NCBI RefSeq assembly: GCF_002078875.1
Contig: NC_034409.1
Coordinates: forward strand, 106,435,250 to 106,499,249
Source: Numida meleagris
Taxonomy: Eukaryota; Chordata; Aves; Galliformes; Numididae
DNA length: 64,000 nucleotides
Reading direction: 5' to 3'
The position numbers and the translations under genes were made by a program. This document shows, piece by piece, positions 35,801-48,320 of the stretch; the first letter of the stretch is position 1, and each line of letters starts with the position of its first letter. Below the pieces are notes generated by a model. It saw only the letters and a list, made by a program, of their open reading frames with translations, made no database searches and was not told the DNA's origin.

Positions 35801-38699
35801 CAACCTTCCAATCACTTGAAAATACCTCAAGTTCTCTCCCTTACTGCATTTACACCAGCCTAATGCACAATACACTGAAACCACAGGGATTCTGGTCTTT
35901 GACTTCAACGGATTTTAAATATCCTGTATAGATTATCATATGACATCGTACCAAACTCCTTTATAATAAAAGGAAAAAATACTCAGATTAAAAACTTAAC
36001 TCCTGGCATATCTTAAGTTATGTTTAGTGAGTATCAAACTGATAGAGGATATTAAGAAAAATCACTGAACAACTGTTAAAGAAGTGTTTATTTTTTTGGA
36101 ACTGATAAAGCTCAAAGGCAACAGAGGAAAGAAATGACATTTGAAGAATAGATAAATCTTTTGAAGAAAATTAGAACAAATTCTATTGTAAGAGCCTAGA
36201 AAGTAGCCTCGTATTTGTGAACTGATTATTAGATACTGCTAGAGAATCTATATGAATCTTCCTTAGAGAGCTACAACAAAATAAATGAGCTACTCAAAAA
36301 AATATATCTGATCTATAGAAAATGAGGTTCAGTATCAATGATTTATAACAGCGAATGTTGGAATTCTTCTATATTTCATTTGTGGAGCTTACCGGCTAAG
36401 ACAGGGAGAAACTGAGCTGAAGCTAATTCCTGGAGAGAAGCTGTTAGTTGCCCTTGTGGAATTTATGTAATGAGCTACATTCTCTTCACAGTGCCCTGAA
36501 CGGTGCTCCGAAGTATACTATCAACTGGCTACTCTGCAGTTTCAAATAACTCAGGTAATTTTGTTAATATTCTCAAAAGAACTTAGTCAATAAAGTCAAT
36601 ATTTTAAATAATTTAACATTTCCACATTTCAGAACTGTTCTAATTATCTAGATTTAAAACAAACAGACAAACTAATACTAAAATCCTTGAAAGAACTGTG
36701 AATATATCTCCTTTAGTACAAGATGGCTTACAGTTCTATAGAAAATTAAACATGAATGACATTATGGTAACAAATGTAAATCTTTCAAATGTCATTGAAT
36801 TATAATAAACTACATCATGATAGGAGACATGTTCTGTTTTTCCAGATAAACTTTTCACTTTATGAAAAAAAAAAAAAAAAAAAACTCTCCTGTTATCTGA
36901 GATGTTAAAATATATTTCATACTCTGCAGTGTAGGAAAATAGAGAAATTACATTAGTAAGATTTGTAAGATGACATTTTCTGCCTTATTTTCCATTAAAA
37001 TAATGCATAACCTCTTTCATTCTTTTTTTGTATTGGTATTTAAGGAATTTAGCATGTTATTTATGTTGATTTTGCTTCAAAAGTAAAAATGCCTCTGAAT
37101 CTCAAAAAAAATATTCAGACATTCAAAGACTGCATATAAGCTTGTAAGTCTAATTCCAAAATCTTTATTTAATTTTTAAGTTTTCTATAAATGTATTATA
37201 TAACAAATGAGAATTCAGTCTAGAAAAGAAGACTTGAAGAAGGCCGTGAAATGATTAAAGTCCACTATAAATATTTAAAAATATATAAAGATGATTTTAG
37301 TGATACTTTAACCTTTAAATGGCAATCAGACAGAGATGATTTATCATCCTCAGATCAACTTCCCAATTGTTCCAAACTATGCTAAAATGCCTCTGAAAAA
37401 GGCTGAAATGAGTAACGATGCACTTTTCTATATCCTGAGTTCTTTTATCATCTCCCATTTCTTGCTAGCTGTGACCCAGCTGTAATTATTTGCCATGATT
37501 TTATATTTACCTTCATTATATTTATGACTTCCTCTGGTTTTCTCATGATAATGTGAATGGCTCTGTTATTTATTATATGATAACAAAATTACTGTTATTA
37601 TCACTTAAACAGATATTCAGAAGTACAAGGGCTGGAGTGCAGGAGCACAGAAAAAGAAGCCTTGTGTGTTTTTGTCATTTTATGACATGACCAAAGCATA
37701 GTACTAACAGTAATCTTGACACTTTATTAAAATATTAAGGTAGTAATATTATGGAAAATAGTAGCTGCACATAGGTTGTAATATGACATCTGTAAAACAG
37801 AAGTACTACACTGCATCAAAACAATGACAGAAAGCAAGTACGCTCCTCCTTTAAATTCTCTTTTGTTTTGTAAGTTGATATATAACTTGGCACACTTTGT
37901 TCTCTCTTCTTTTTCAAAACAGTTCCTGAATTTGAGTGCTAACATAGATGCTCTTAATTTCCCTTTTTCCCCAGTTTGTTTACTCCACAACCAAAGGCCA
38001 ACATTTTCTAAAGGCCTCTTCTGTTTACTGTTTGTTTACTCTGACACAGAAGAGCATCAGACTGCAACCTGCCATCCCAGCAGGGGATGAAATCAACTTA
38101 GAAAGAAGCAATTGCAACCATCACCTCCACAACGAGCAAGAAAACCATAACAGCAATTTAAACTGAAAAGTCTGTGGGGGCAAATTTGGTTGTGACGAGA
38201 GGTTCTGATCTGTGAGCAGAGCTTCTGGATGTCCTTCAGGACTTCCCACTGCTTTTGCACACTGGAGAGAGTTCTGTGTGGTTAGAGGCTGGAGGAGGAA
38301 AATCATACACATGACACAGGCCTGCAGGCCAACGGTTCCACTTCATCTGTTCTGGAGGTCTGTCTTCATGTAGAAATCAGACGGAACACATTACCAATTA
38401 CATGCACTGTCTGTGACCTAAATGCGCTGGCACTGCTCCAGGTGTGGGGTGTACCACAAGGGTGGCCACACAGCCCCCCAAAAGTAAGGAACCTGGGCAA
38501 GTGTTGAGCCTCAGCACGAGACGAGGCTGTGAGTAAGGAGCACTGTCATTTAATAAGGTCTGTTCTCAGTAATTATAGCGACACAATTTGATCAGTGAGG
38601 ACTAAGTATCTTCATCTGAAAGGGATCGGATGAAATTAGTGCTGATATAATAAGTGCCATTTGTCACTATTAGCCAGAGAGGTGTTGACAGGACCCTGC
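29844..38699. other. Intronic unique sequence
   Basis: Nearly 9 kb with no recognised transposable element, mostly AT-rich. It holds a 20-nt A run near 36864-36883. A WEKET-like chance match to the expected missing DSCAM exon occurs at 31509-31525 (minus) but has no flanking similarity. Reading frames show no domain. Confidence 0.55.
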
Positions 38700-38700
38700 C

Positions 38701-38714
38701 GTTGCTACGGTAAC
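38701..38714. promoter_or_regulatory. RFX X-box-like near-palindrome
   Basis: GTTGCTACGGTAAC contains two RFX half-sites (GTTGCT and GGTAAC) with a 2-nt spacer. It lies in a comparatively GC-richer, repeat-free stretch (about 38170-38970) of the giant intron, which could be an enhancer. This is motif evidence only. Confidence 0.35.
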
Positions 38715-40128
38715 GCTGCAGTGCTGTTTCTCCTGCTATGAGGTGGAACTCCAGCAAGTTAGTAAAGTCAAGAAGGTGCCATCACAGTCACCAAGTTGTG
38801 CTCTTCCCCAGCTTGGGTCACTCGGTAGCATCTAATGCTACTGATGTTGGATTCTATCTGGCTATCATGAGGCTGTGTCCTCAGGGACATGCCTTCCAGA
38901 CATCACTGACTGTGGCATCTGAGCCTTTCACATGGCTGGAATCAGAAGCTGTTCTTTCCCTTTTCATGTGACAGCCCACAGAGGAAACTTGTGTCTCCAG
39001 CACAAGCACAGCTCTTTCCAACAGTAGAATTCCAGTCATACGCAGCAAGATTATTCACAGTTAGGTTACATACTGTTACAGCATCTTCCACTGACATTCC
39101 ACGATGTGAAATAAAATGGTGAGAGTTGCTCCTAGCAGACTGAAATACTCAGTGTGAAATACAGCAAGACAGAAGAAGAGAGATTCCCTTGATCAGATAC
39201 TCATTATCAATGCACACAGCCAAAATGCAATCTTAATTACTATCAGTGGGTGGAAGTTTCTTGAATGTTAAATTACCTGCAGCAATTACGAACTACTGAG
39301 TAACCTGTTTACAGCTTCCTGAAATTATCATCACCTAATTTGGCAATCTGCCATATTTTATTTCATTAAAAACTTAATGTACCATAACATAATAGCAATA
39401 ATAAAGCTGTCAAGGGCCACTCATTGCTATTTGCTTAGATATCATCTGTTTATTATTTCTCAAAAACAATAACCAAGCAGATAGGAAACCTGGAGACTAA
39501 CAGGTCACCTGAGGAATGAGGAATGTGAAGAACTTCCTCGTTCTGTTGTACATCCTCAACATTCATACTCATCCCACTCGTCTCACAGTCAAAATTATGT
39601 GTAGAAAATACCTAGTAATATGGTTTCTAAGTGCTTAAACACTTGCTAAAGTATGATGCATTAAGATGGTATCAAACATAACTTGCCAGAACCAAGTGGT
39701 GTATTAGTGGTGTCTTGCATTGTATATAAACATTAAAGATGCCAATGAATTCTATCATGATCTTCAAATAGTCAAGTGGAATAAGTACATCCTCTGTCAA
39801 GATACCTTTACAGTTAAATACGGAAGAATATGAAGAAATTGTAGTAGCTGGAACAAATGCAAAATACAGAAGATAAGTGACTATCACAAACACTACTACC
39901 AATTAGAGCTACGCACTTGCCAAAATGAGGGGAGGCAGGAGCTGTGCTCTTTATCAGGCACTGTTTCTCAGAGGCTGCATCATCCAAGTCTAAAACCAAA
40001 ACTATTTGTCTAATCTCTAAATTCAGCTATTCCATTTTGAACAGAAGTACTGATTTTCTTCTACAGCTTCCTACTCAAGTACTGCTATGCACCAAGTCTG
40101 CTTAAGTTTTGAGGCTTTTGAAGTACTA

Positions 40129-40161
40129 AGAGACACAGGTTGTTGGAAACAACCTGTCTCT
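40129..40161. repeat. Tight inverted repeat with a 3-nt loop
   Basis: ACAGGTTGTT (40135-40144) and AACAACCTGT (40148-40157) are perfect reverse complements around GGA. Pairing continues outward by four more base pairs (AGAG with CTCT) across a 2-nt bulge. Confidence 0.7.
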
Positions 40162-43100
40162 GTGTATTGCTTACATACAGGTGGAACAATAGTACCAACA
40201 GTAGTACTAGATATGAGTAGCAAGACAACAGCATTGGCAGAGATGAGATCCTAGCAAATAAACAAACAACCGAGTAACACCCTGATTCTTGTGGATTTAA
40301 TGTACTAATCTCTACATTCCTGACAAATGCTGAAGTAGTTTAACACATACTAATATTAAAAGTGGATTTGCTAAGTAGTATACTTTGCTCATTTGGGATT
40401 ATGGGGTTTTTTGCTTCATTATCAAGAAAACTGATAAAATGTCTTCACATTATGTTTTTTGTGCATCACTAAGTTATTGAAATCACAATGATGGAGCATT
40501 TTATTTGCAAAACATTCGATGAAAATTTCACAAATGGGGCAAATAAATCAAAATATGATGAGTTAAATTTTCAAGTAGCGAGGGATAAATTAACACCATG
40601 TTTCACTGCTTATAGACAGCTAAAAGAAGCAGTAGTTGATACTGTCTAGGTAATTCACAGTTTTAATCTTTGAGCTTTCAAGTAGGGAAAAAACTGCTGG
40701 ATGTACTCTATTTACGCACAGTATGTCTCTGAGCTTTAGATTAATGCATCAAATAGAAGACATTCAACTTCTATACATACTGAAGAAATCTGAAAGGAAT
40801 CTGCAGTAAAATAAAACCTGTGCAGAAAAAAATGTGCTTTTCATTAAAACAATTCCACTGGCACCATCTTACCCCTGGGTTGGACATTAACCATAAGTGT
40901 GATTTACAATGAGTATTCTGGTTACAAGCTCTACATAGCTACACCAGTACATATTTCCATGGACAAAGAAGCACAGTAGTACATTTTTTTCAGTTTCAAG
41001 CTAAGAACAACTGTTTATGCCACACTACCTTTAACGGGGAATACTAGTGAAAGTGAAAATATTAATTTGACATTCAAATTCATATCAAAACATATCTTCT
41101 GGCAAAAAAAATAAAATACAACAGTTAAAACCAATATCTTCACACTATTTCATTTACACTATCAGATCCATACCAGTTATTTATTGGAATACATGTACAG
41201 GTTTTCCCCCTTTGCCTCTAAGTGCAATCTTAGAGTACAAAAGAAGAGCGAAGAACAAAGGCTGTTATCCTTCATTTGAAGCACCTCTCACAGATACTAC
41301 ACAACTATTGGAAGTGGAAGCAAGACTTGTAAATCCTACTCCTGAACTGGGAAACAATATCTGAAATTTAAAATTCATGTTATATACTACACTAAGATGA
41401 AGTCTAAAATGATGGTATGAGGGACGTTCAATCCCAGTTCTCATCCAGAGTCAATGGTGTTTCTGGAACAACAGTAATTCAGTTGAATGAGTTTGTAATA
41501 AGGAAATTTGTCTAGTTACTGCAGTGGGAATTAAATAATGACACTACTTTATTCTAGTTGAATTTAGTTATTAACCTATGATTTTTACCTAAAGTACAGC
41601 ATACTAAACCTGAAACATAACTCTCATATTAGAGGCCTGAATTCTGTAATTCCTTTTGTCTTATTCCATCTTCTGTCTTTGTAGACCCACTGTGGTCAAT
41701 CTGTCAATGTGTCTACAAAACGCATCTTTATCTGGTCTCCACACCTGGTAAAACAACTTCCTCATCGCTATGAGTGTGTCTACACAGGTCTGTGTGCTGC
41801 TCTGTAATTTAATTCATCCAGATGGTGGAAAGCGTATGTAGAGAAGAAGGATGAAAAATTAGCCCAGGCCAAGTGCCAAGCTCAGAAAGGTATAGTGCTT
41901 CCACAGTATCTGGACTAGGTTACCCAACCCTAAATGTCACTGAACTGGGCAATGTAGACTTAACCTTACAAGCTGTGGTCTTAACAGCATTACTAGCAGC
42001 AAATCATCCATAAAGCCAGCACTGGACTACCAGTATTCTTCAAGTGTCAATCAGTACACCCATTACAGATTTTAACAGAAGATGATTTACCAGCTGTGCA
42101 GGCCTGAAAATACCTGGATACCATTATATATGCATGGCAGTTGATGCTCTCATCTTAATTTTTCTGCTTCTTATTTGTCATGACAATGATGCCGTGAACA
42201 GCTGGACTCCTTGATGGATTTTCACCACAACGCTTTTTCAAGATTTAAGATTTTCAGCTAACATCTTTTAACAAATTAATTGTAAGCGACTTATTAAAAT
42301 GCATCCTCAGAGACAGTTCAGGCATGATTACATCATCCCATCCTTCATACCGCTATCATTAGAAGGAATGTGTTATCATCAGAGCCTGAAATTCTGAAAA
42401 GACTTAAGAAAAGAACCACAAAAGGACATCAACACTTATGAACATGCTTTGGCAATAATTTCTGCTTTTACAAAGGCTTAATTTAATCTGAAACTTGTAC
42501 TTAAAGGGAAAAGGCTCAAAATAGTAGCTGCTCACAGCAGAGCAGATGGTCCAGACGATAAAAAAGCAGAATTATTTGAGGAATGTGAGTTGTTCACTGA
42601 TACAAATAGAAACGATTAGGAACTGAGCAGAGAAAAATGGTATTTCACCAGAATAGACTAATTTGTAAAACAAACGTTGAAAGCTTGATATGGATTAATG
42701 TACCTAGTGCAGCCTTAGACATATATCCTATAGATATCTTATTAGAGGATGAGAAAAAAAATTAAATTGTTGTTTTTCTAGGAAATAAAAAATATTTCTT
42801 ACCAAAATCTATTTCAAATGAATGTTTAATGTAGCCACAGAAAGCAGAAAAATGATAATGACAGAGAGCAACACAGATCTAATTGAAAAATCATAAATAT
42901 TGAAGTTACCTGGTTAATAACTAGTGTGTATGTGATGGGGATGTTTTATTTTGTTTTGGTATGAGGTATATTTTCTTGCATACAAAGCTATATTCCATGT
43001 CTGTAAGTCATTTAGGAAGTCTCCTCAAGTTAGAAACATTTAAATGGCAGCTTAATTTGGAACGGTTGTGAAGTTTACTAATTAAATAATTATATAATCT

Positions 43101-43279
43101 GCATTTATCACATTTCCTATTATTCACATTATTTTAACTATTTATCTCTTTTCTATATTTACCATATTCTCTCTTGCATTTAAAATGAAGAATATGTCTT
43201 GTTTAACCCGAAACACGCAACAATTCTTTAATGATTATTCAGAATAAGGCAGGAATCTGAAGGAACTTCCCTGTTTAAC

Positions 43280-43299
43280 TCACCACTGCCCTCTGCTCT
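43280..43299 (-). promoter_or_regulatory. CTCF-like motif
   Basis: On the minus strand the sequence CAGAGGGCAGTG (43295-43284) fits all 12 positions of the CTCF submotif YAGRKGGCASYR. Two of the four upstream CCAS positions also fit. Occupancy cannot be judged from sequence. Confidence 0.4.
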
Positions 43300-43619
43300 A
43301 GTAGGCAAACACACCAGATAATCCCATTTGCAGACTAAGGAAATACTGTACAGAAGTCTTTTGTGTCAGCACTGCTTTCTCTTGAAAAGCTTTTTCAAAA
43401 CTTAATGTCTGCTTAATACCTGCCAGCTTTCTTCACTCTCCAGGCTAGATGCATTTGGGATCAACTTACATTGATGTTTCCCTTTAGCTTAAAAGCATTT
43501 CCCTCTCTCTGACACTGTCACATTGCTCTGTTTAGAGAAGGCAACAGTATTTCCCCTTTATCTGCCATATTTGCTGCAATAAATTAAATCAGCCCCACTC
43601 TTAACATTTTTTCCTAATA

Positions 43620-43810
43620 AACGTTCTTTATCCCTAAAGTCCCCTCAGTGGTTCTTCTCTACATTTATTTCTATTTGAATTTATCTCTGTTGATGACCAA
43701 TCCTGAACACAATATTCCAAATTAAATTGTATATTGCTTCACATAACAATACTACAGCTTCCATCTCTCTTTTGGAAATACAACACCTACCAGTTACTCC
43801 ATGTGTTTTG
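43620..43810 (-). mobile_element. Possible ancient CR1/L3-like relic
   Basis: Read on the plus strand, GTGGTTCTTCTCTACATTTA followed by CCTGAACACAATATTCCAAA resembles the reversed CR1 block that normally reads near CTGGACACAGTATTCCAG. Similarity fades on both sides. It might be chance or a very decayed copy. Confidence 0.3.
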
Positions 43811-43930
43811 GATGGCTATCTACTGACTTTCTGAACACCTAGAATCTGGGCCATCAGTCACAGATAAACAGACTGTGCACATGCAGGACCACCCAGTTTA
43901 CATCTTAGTAGTCAATAGAATACATCCTGA

Positions 43931-43993
43931 TAGGTTCAATGATAGATCAATGGATATATGGATATATAGGTTCATTGATAGATCAACTGATAT
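43931..43993 (+). repeat. 36-bp imperfect tandem duplication
   Basis: TAGGTTCAATGATAGATCAA at 43931 recurs as TAGGTTCATTGATAGATCAA at 43967, with similar GGATAT/TGATAT ends, giving two diverged units about 36 bp apart. Confidence 0.7.
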
Positions 43994-44650
43994 ATATTAT
44001 AAAGCTAATCTGGAGGTACTTGAGGCACATCAGCACAACAGCTGTAGAAGGCAAAAGCAGATCAGCTACCCAGGACATGAAGACTAGTTGTAATAAATTA
44101 GACATTAATTCTTTTTTGCTCAATAAGGATCACAACTGCTTCTTCCACAATCTCACCCAAACTGGTTGCTTATAGGTAATTTGCAATCTGACTGTACATC
44201 CACACTGTAATTGTGAATTCCTCATATTTTCAACTAGCGGAAACACAACAGACTAAAATTAACATGTAAATGATTTTGTTCCTTTTTTTTTTCCATCACA
44301 TTTCATCCATCTCTTTTCTCTGCAAGTTACTGTCTCATCTTCATCAAGTTTTTCCTGTATAATGACCTGACTGATTTCAGTATGGATAGTGCCTCCTAAT
44401 GTTATTTTATGAGCTAGCCATGCTAAAACCCTCCACAGCCAATAGTTGTCTGTGTATGGAAAGCTAATTCCATAAGGAACATACAAGAGTAATATGACTG
44501 GAGAAAGATTAATACACCGAAAATTATAACATCTGATTTAAGAGAATTAAGAGGTTGGAACAAAGGGATTTCTAGAGTTAAATTTTACTAGAAGATTATC
44601 CCTTATGGAATAGAATTGCCTTTTCCCATCAGAAGCCTGGAAATTGTCCT

Positions 44651-44662
44651 CAGTGCCCTCTA
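44651..44662 (-). promoter_or_regulatory. CTCF-like motif
   Basis: The minus strand reads TAGAGGGCACTG, fitting all 12 positions of YAGRKGGCASYR, with two of four upstream CCAS positions matched. It has the same orientation as the motif at 43280-43299, about 1.4 kb away. Confidence 0.4.
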
Positions 44663-45826
44663 ATGACTGCCTGGTATTCACTGAAAAGCATTCTTTACCC
44701 CTTCTGTAAGCCCAAAGCCTGTGACAAAGCAATCATCACTTTCCACAATTTTACAGGAAGCTTCAGCATTTGCTGGCTCCTTTGCTTTGGCTAGCAGTTA
44801 AAACACACAATAATTCTTGCTGCTAATGAGAAAGCAATCATCAGGACAAGGAATTTCTGAGCTTCCACATTAACAGTTACCATTACATGCTAATCACATT
44901 TTAATTGCCAACCAGACGCTACCAAAAAAAGAACAGGCTACAAAAGCAGAAAATAAAATTGATGGAGCAGAAGTTTCACTTTATCACTTCTTCCACGTTT
45001 AATTTCTTTTAGTTACTATCTGACCAGCATCTGTGTGAAATAATGCACCAGGTTACAGAAGATTCAGAGCCCTTGGGTAGGGTAATTTCATACAAAATAT
45101 TCTGAGAAGTATTTCAGTTTACAGTAAGCCTGGGCCAAATATGTGAATTTTCATGCTCCTAATCAGCTTCGGGTGAGTTCAAAAGCTTGTATTCCCTGTT
45201 ACTCCCAAATTAAGTCACGCAAAACTGTGTCCCACCTGTGCTTGCTGTCTCAGTCATCCTCCCAAATCAATGCCCAGGCATATATTCCAGATCTGTCAGC
45301 ATGATAAAGCAGAGGGTTTTTTTGTTTGTTTGTTTTTAACTCTGGCATGGTATTTGGGTAACACAGCCATGCAATTTCCATATAGTGAGACAAGAACCGG
45401 AAACTTGCCTCACTGTGCTATACTGGGAAACCCTCTCTTCGCAAGTAACTCTGTAGAGAAAATAAGTTTTCAGGAGAGCAAAGCTAAACAAAATACACCA
45501 CAGTAAGCCAAACAGAAACAGCTTGGAAAGAGGGAATCCCAGCTGATACATTTCTCTGCCTTCACACTGATGGTTCTCCTTTTCATCCCTAATTTTACAA
45601 CTTGCTATAATACATCTGTGTTCTTATAACAGGAGAGACATTTTTGAAGTCCCACTGCTTTGGCCACTATTGACTGAGAGACCTCCCTCCCACTAACTGT
45701 CATTGCTGATTTCAAATTTAAACAGTTCCCACATCTAAATGGTATAATGGTTTGTACTGCCCAAATCACTTTCAACCGTATTAACTTGTGGGGAGACAGC
45801 AGCTGAGCTACTGACTTTTTATTTTG

Positions 45827-46080
45827 GAGCTTTCTATGGATTTGGTGTATCTCCACACACATAGACTCCTTTTGGAGATTTTTGGAGTTGTCCCTATGGA
45901 TGTGTGGTGTCCCCACACACCTGGATCCCTTTTAGGGATTCTGTGGGCTTCTATGGACTTGGGGCATCTCCAGACAGCCACCTCCCTCCAAAATGTTTTG
46001 ACATGTTCCTATGGACTTGGGCGGTCCCCTAACACCGGGATCTCTTTTGAGGATTTTGAGGGATTTCTATGAATTCTAGG
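45827..46080 (+). repeat. Diverged minisatellite, about 58-bp unit, four to five copies
   Basis: The anchor CTATGGA recurs at 45834, 45894, 45951 and 46009, with CTATGAA at 46067, giving spacings of 60, 57, 58 and 58. Each unit continues with a GGTGTCCCCACACAC-like segment, then CTGGATCCCTTTT and GGGATTT. Because two spacings are not multiples of three, the plus-strand frame across it (45824-46072) is not a protein repeat. Confidence 0.85.
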
Positions 46081-46401
46081 CTTCCTACAACATTTTAAAA
46101 TACAGCTCAGTAGAAAAATTGAAAGTAAGTCAACAGGAAAAATTCCAAAATTTAAGTTATTAAAGTTATCCTGATATGAAAGCACTGTTTAAATATTCTG
46201 TTTAAATATTGTTGTCTTAAACTATCAGCTCTGACAGCCCAACTAGCAACCGTAGTTGGTCTTTAATGACTTTCCGAAGTACAGATAGAGCACCTGTGCC
46301 TTGTAATCTTCCTCTGGCAATGGTCAGCAAATGGACATCTCACTTGTTAATTAGGTGGGGTTTGAGTGAGAATTTTCCAGCTTCTACCAAAAAAAAGCCA
46401 A

Positions 46402-46423
46402 AACAACAACAACAACAACAACA
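46402..46423 (+). repeat. (CAA)n microsatellite
   Basis: About seven CAA units preceded by an A-rich stretch. Confidence 0.85.
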
Positions 46424-47215
46424 CAGGAATTTAACCCTTATCAGCAATGAGACAAAGCAACAAAACAACAGAAACCAATTCGTCACATACACGCTGAAGA
46501 GAGGAACATGTATTATGAATTATTAGGGGTTAAGCCAGACCGTAGGAGATGACGCTCCTGTCTCTTATTGACAGGACTTTGTTTGCAAAACACAGCCTTA
46601 CATCCGTATTTACATTACATATGTATGGAATTTCCAGGTTCAGTTGTGCTGAAAGAGGACGTAATTTATCACCTGCCTTACACTGAAGAACTAACATTTT
46701 CTTAATTCCACTCACAAGCTTTCCAACCATCTCTCTCTGATTTTACTGGCATCTAGTGGTACTGCACCATTTTTCTTAAAAATGCAGATTCTTTACTGGT
46801 CAGAACAGGAAGTGCTTAGTAATAAAATACAGTCACTGAGCTCTTGAGGGCTAAGAGAATTGGAGTTAAGCCTGAGTTTATAGGTCTGATGGTGTCACTA
46901 GGCAACAAGTAACTTGCTGCAGCCAGCTCTTTTCAAGCTCCTTGTTTCCTAATAAAGCCTGGTCTGCAATTGATTTGGAGACAATAATAAAACAGAGTGT
47001 GTTTATTCTCTCTTCTTCTCACTCCCCACAGAAAAAATAAAAGAGAATAAACCCCTGCCCAGATGTGAGGGTGATGCTGCAGCTGCAGGTACGCTAAGCT
47101 GGAAGCAGAGGAGTTAAAAGAGAGAACTACTGTGTGGTGAGGAGGGTGACTCCTATGTTTTCTCCATGTTGCAAGAACTAAGCCCAAGAAAAAGGCTGTA
47201 AGACCAAGAGAAAAG

Positions 47216-47325
47216 GAGAAAAAAAAAGAAAAAAAAAAGCACCAACCAATCAAATAACAACAATGAAAAAAAAAAAGGAGAAAAAAAAGAAAAGAAAGTG
47301 AAAAAAGTGAAAAAAATAGAAAATT
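47216..47325 (+). repeat. A-rich low-complexity tract
   Basis: Long runs of A interrupted by single G, GG or GTG and one CACCAACCAATCAAATAACA segment. Pyrimidine-rich in the DSCAM transcript. Confidence 0.8.
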
Positions 47326-47784
47326 TCACTTAACTAATTTGAACAGTTTTAAGCTTGTAATTACATCACAGTGTTTTTCCAAAGACCCATTAAAATACAA
47401 TTCAAAGCTGTTCACATCATTTAAATTGAAAATTTAGTCATGTCATGTTTCTGTGGCTTGGCTGTTTGTGTCTTGCGTTCTTACCTGTTCTAAAGGATTA
47501 AAACATGAGTCTGATCTAAACAGCTAATTCTGTACTGTTGTCTTGTAAACACTATATTATTTCCACTTACACAGAAATATTAAACACACTGTGATGAACT
47601 GACGTAAATCTCTTTGTAGATCGTTTTGCAAAACATTTAACTACATAAAATCTCCTACAAAAATAAAAGGAATGACTCTTATATTCCACAGAAATTTTGG
47701 AGAATTTGAATAATTTGAATAATGCAATGGAAATAAATCAGTGTCATGCAATCATCATCAAGTTGACTATTTCTTACAATAAGA

Positions 47785-47983
47785 GCGGTGATTCACTGGA
47801 AGAGATTGCCCAGAGAGGTGGTGGATGTCCCGTTCCTGGAGACATCCAAGGTCAGGCTGGACGGGGCTCTGAGGGACCTGACGTAGCTGCAGGTGTCCCT
47901 GTTCAGTGTATGGGAGTTGGACCAGATGGCCTTTTGGGGGTCCCTTCCAACTCAACCCTTTCTGTGATTCTATGATTCTGTGA
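47785..47983 (+). mobile_element. CR1 LINE, short 3' end fragment
   Basis: Starts in the HW..LPREV region (CACTGGAAGAGATTGCCCAG), continues with GTCCCGTTCCTGGAGACATC, and ends CCCTTCCAACTCAACCCTTT then CTGTGATTCTATGATTCTGT. A clean 3' terminus with about 200 bp retained. Confidence 0.93.
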
Positions 47984-48028
47984 AAGAAAACAATATCATG
48001 TGCCTTTTATTTGTGTGGTCTAAGAGAT

Positions 48029-48320
48029 GATCAGGGAATCATTGAACGGCTTGGGTTGGAAGAGACCATAAAGACCATGCAGTTCCATCCCCTTGCCATG
48101 GGCAGGGCTGCCCCCCACCAGCTCAGGCTGCCCAGAGCCCCATCCAACTCGGCCTTGAGAGTCTCCAGGGATGGGGCACCACAGCTTCTCCGAGCAGCCT
48201 GTGCCAGCGCCTCACTGCACTCTGTAAGTAATTTCCTCCTAATATCTAATCCAAATCTCCTCTCTTTTAGTTTAAAACCATTCTCTCATATCACTGTCCG
48301 CCTATGTAAAAAGTTGGTAC
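48029..48320 (-). mobile_element. CR1 LINE, 3' end fragment
   Basis: The plus strand reads GATCAGGGAATCATTGAACG, CTTGGGTTGGAAGAGACCAT, CCTTGCCATGGGCAGGGCTG, CTGCCCAGAGCCCCATCCAA and CTCCAGGGATGGGGCACCAC, then TTCCTCCTAATATCTAATCC and CACTGTCCGCCTATGTAAAA. This is a reversed CR1. It lies tail to tail with the copy ending at 47983. Confidence 0.93.

Larger units (their letters stand above)
38715..43619. other. Intronic unique sequence
   Basis: Mostly AT-rich and free of recognised CR1. It includes the tight hairpin at 40129-40161 and the CTCF-like motif at 43280-43299. No coding feature was recognised. Confidence 0.55.
43811..45826. other. Intronic unique sequence with a CTCF-like motif
   Basis: AT-rich. 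It contains the 36-bp duplication and the CTCF-like motif at 44651-44662. No gene was recognised. Confidence 0.5.
46081..47784. other. Intronic sequence with low-complexity tracts
   Basis: Holds a short duplication of CTGTTTAAATATT (46185 and 46199), a CAA tract (46402-46423) and an A-rich tract (47216-47325). The rest is unrecognised. Confidence 0.55.

Noticed and set aside
45824..46072. 82-codon plus-strand frame that looks repetitive
   Set aside because: It runs through the ~58-bp minisatellite, whose spacings are not consistently multiples of three.
46741..46775. Possible CTCF site around CATCTAGTGGTACTGC
   Set aside because: It mismatches the core at two key positions (AGTGGT instead of AGRKGG).
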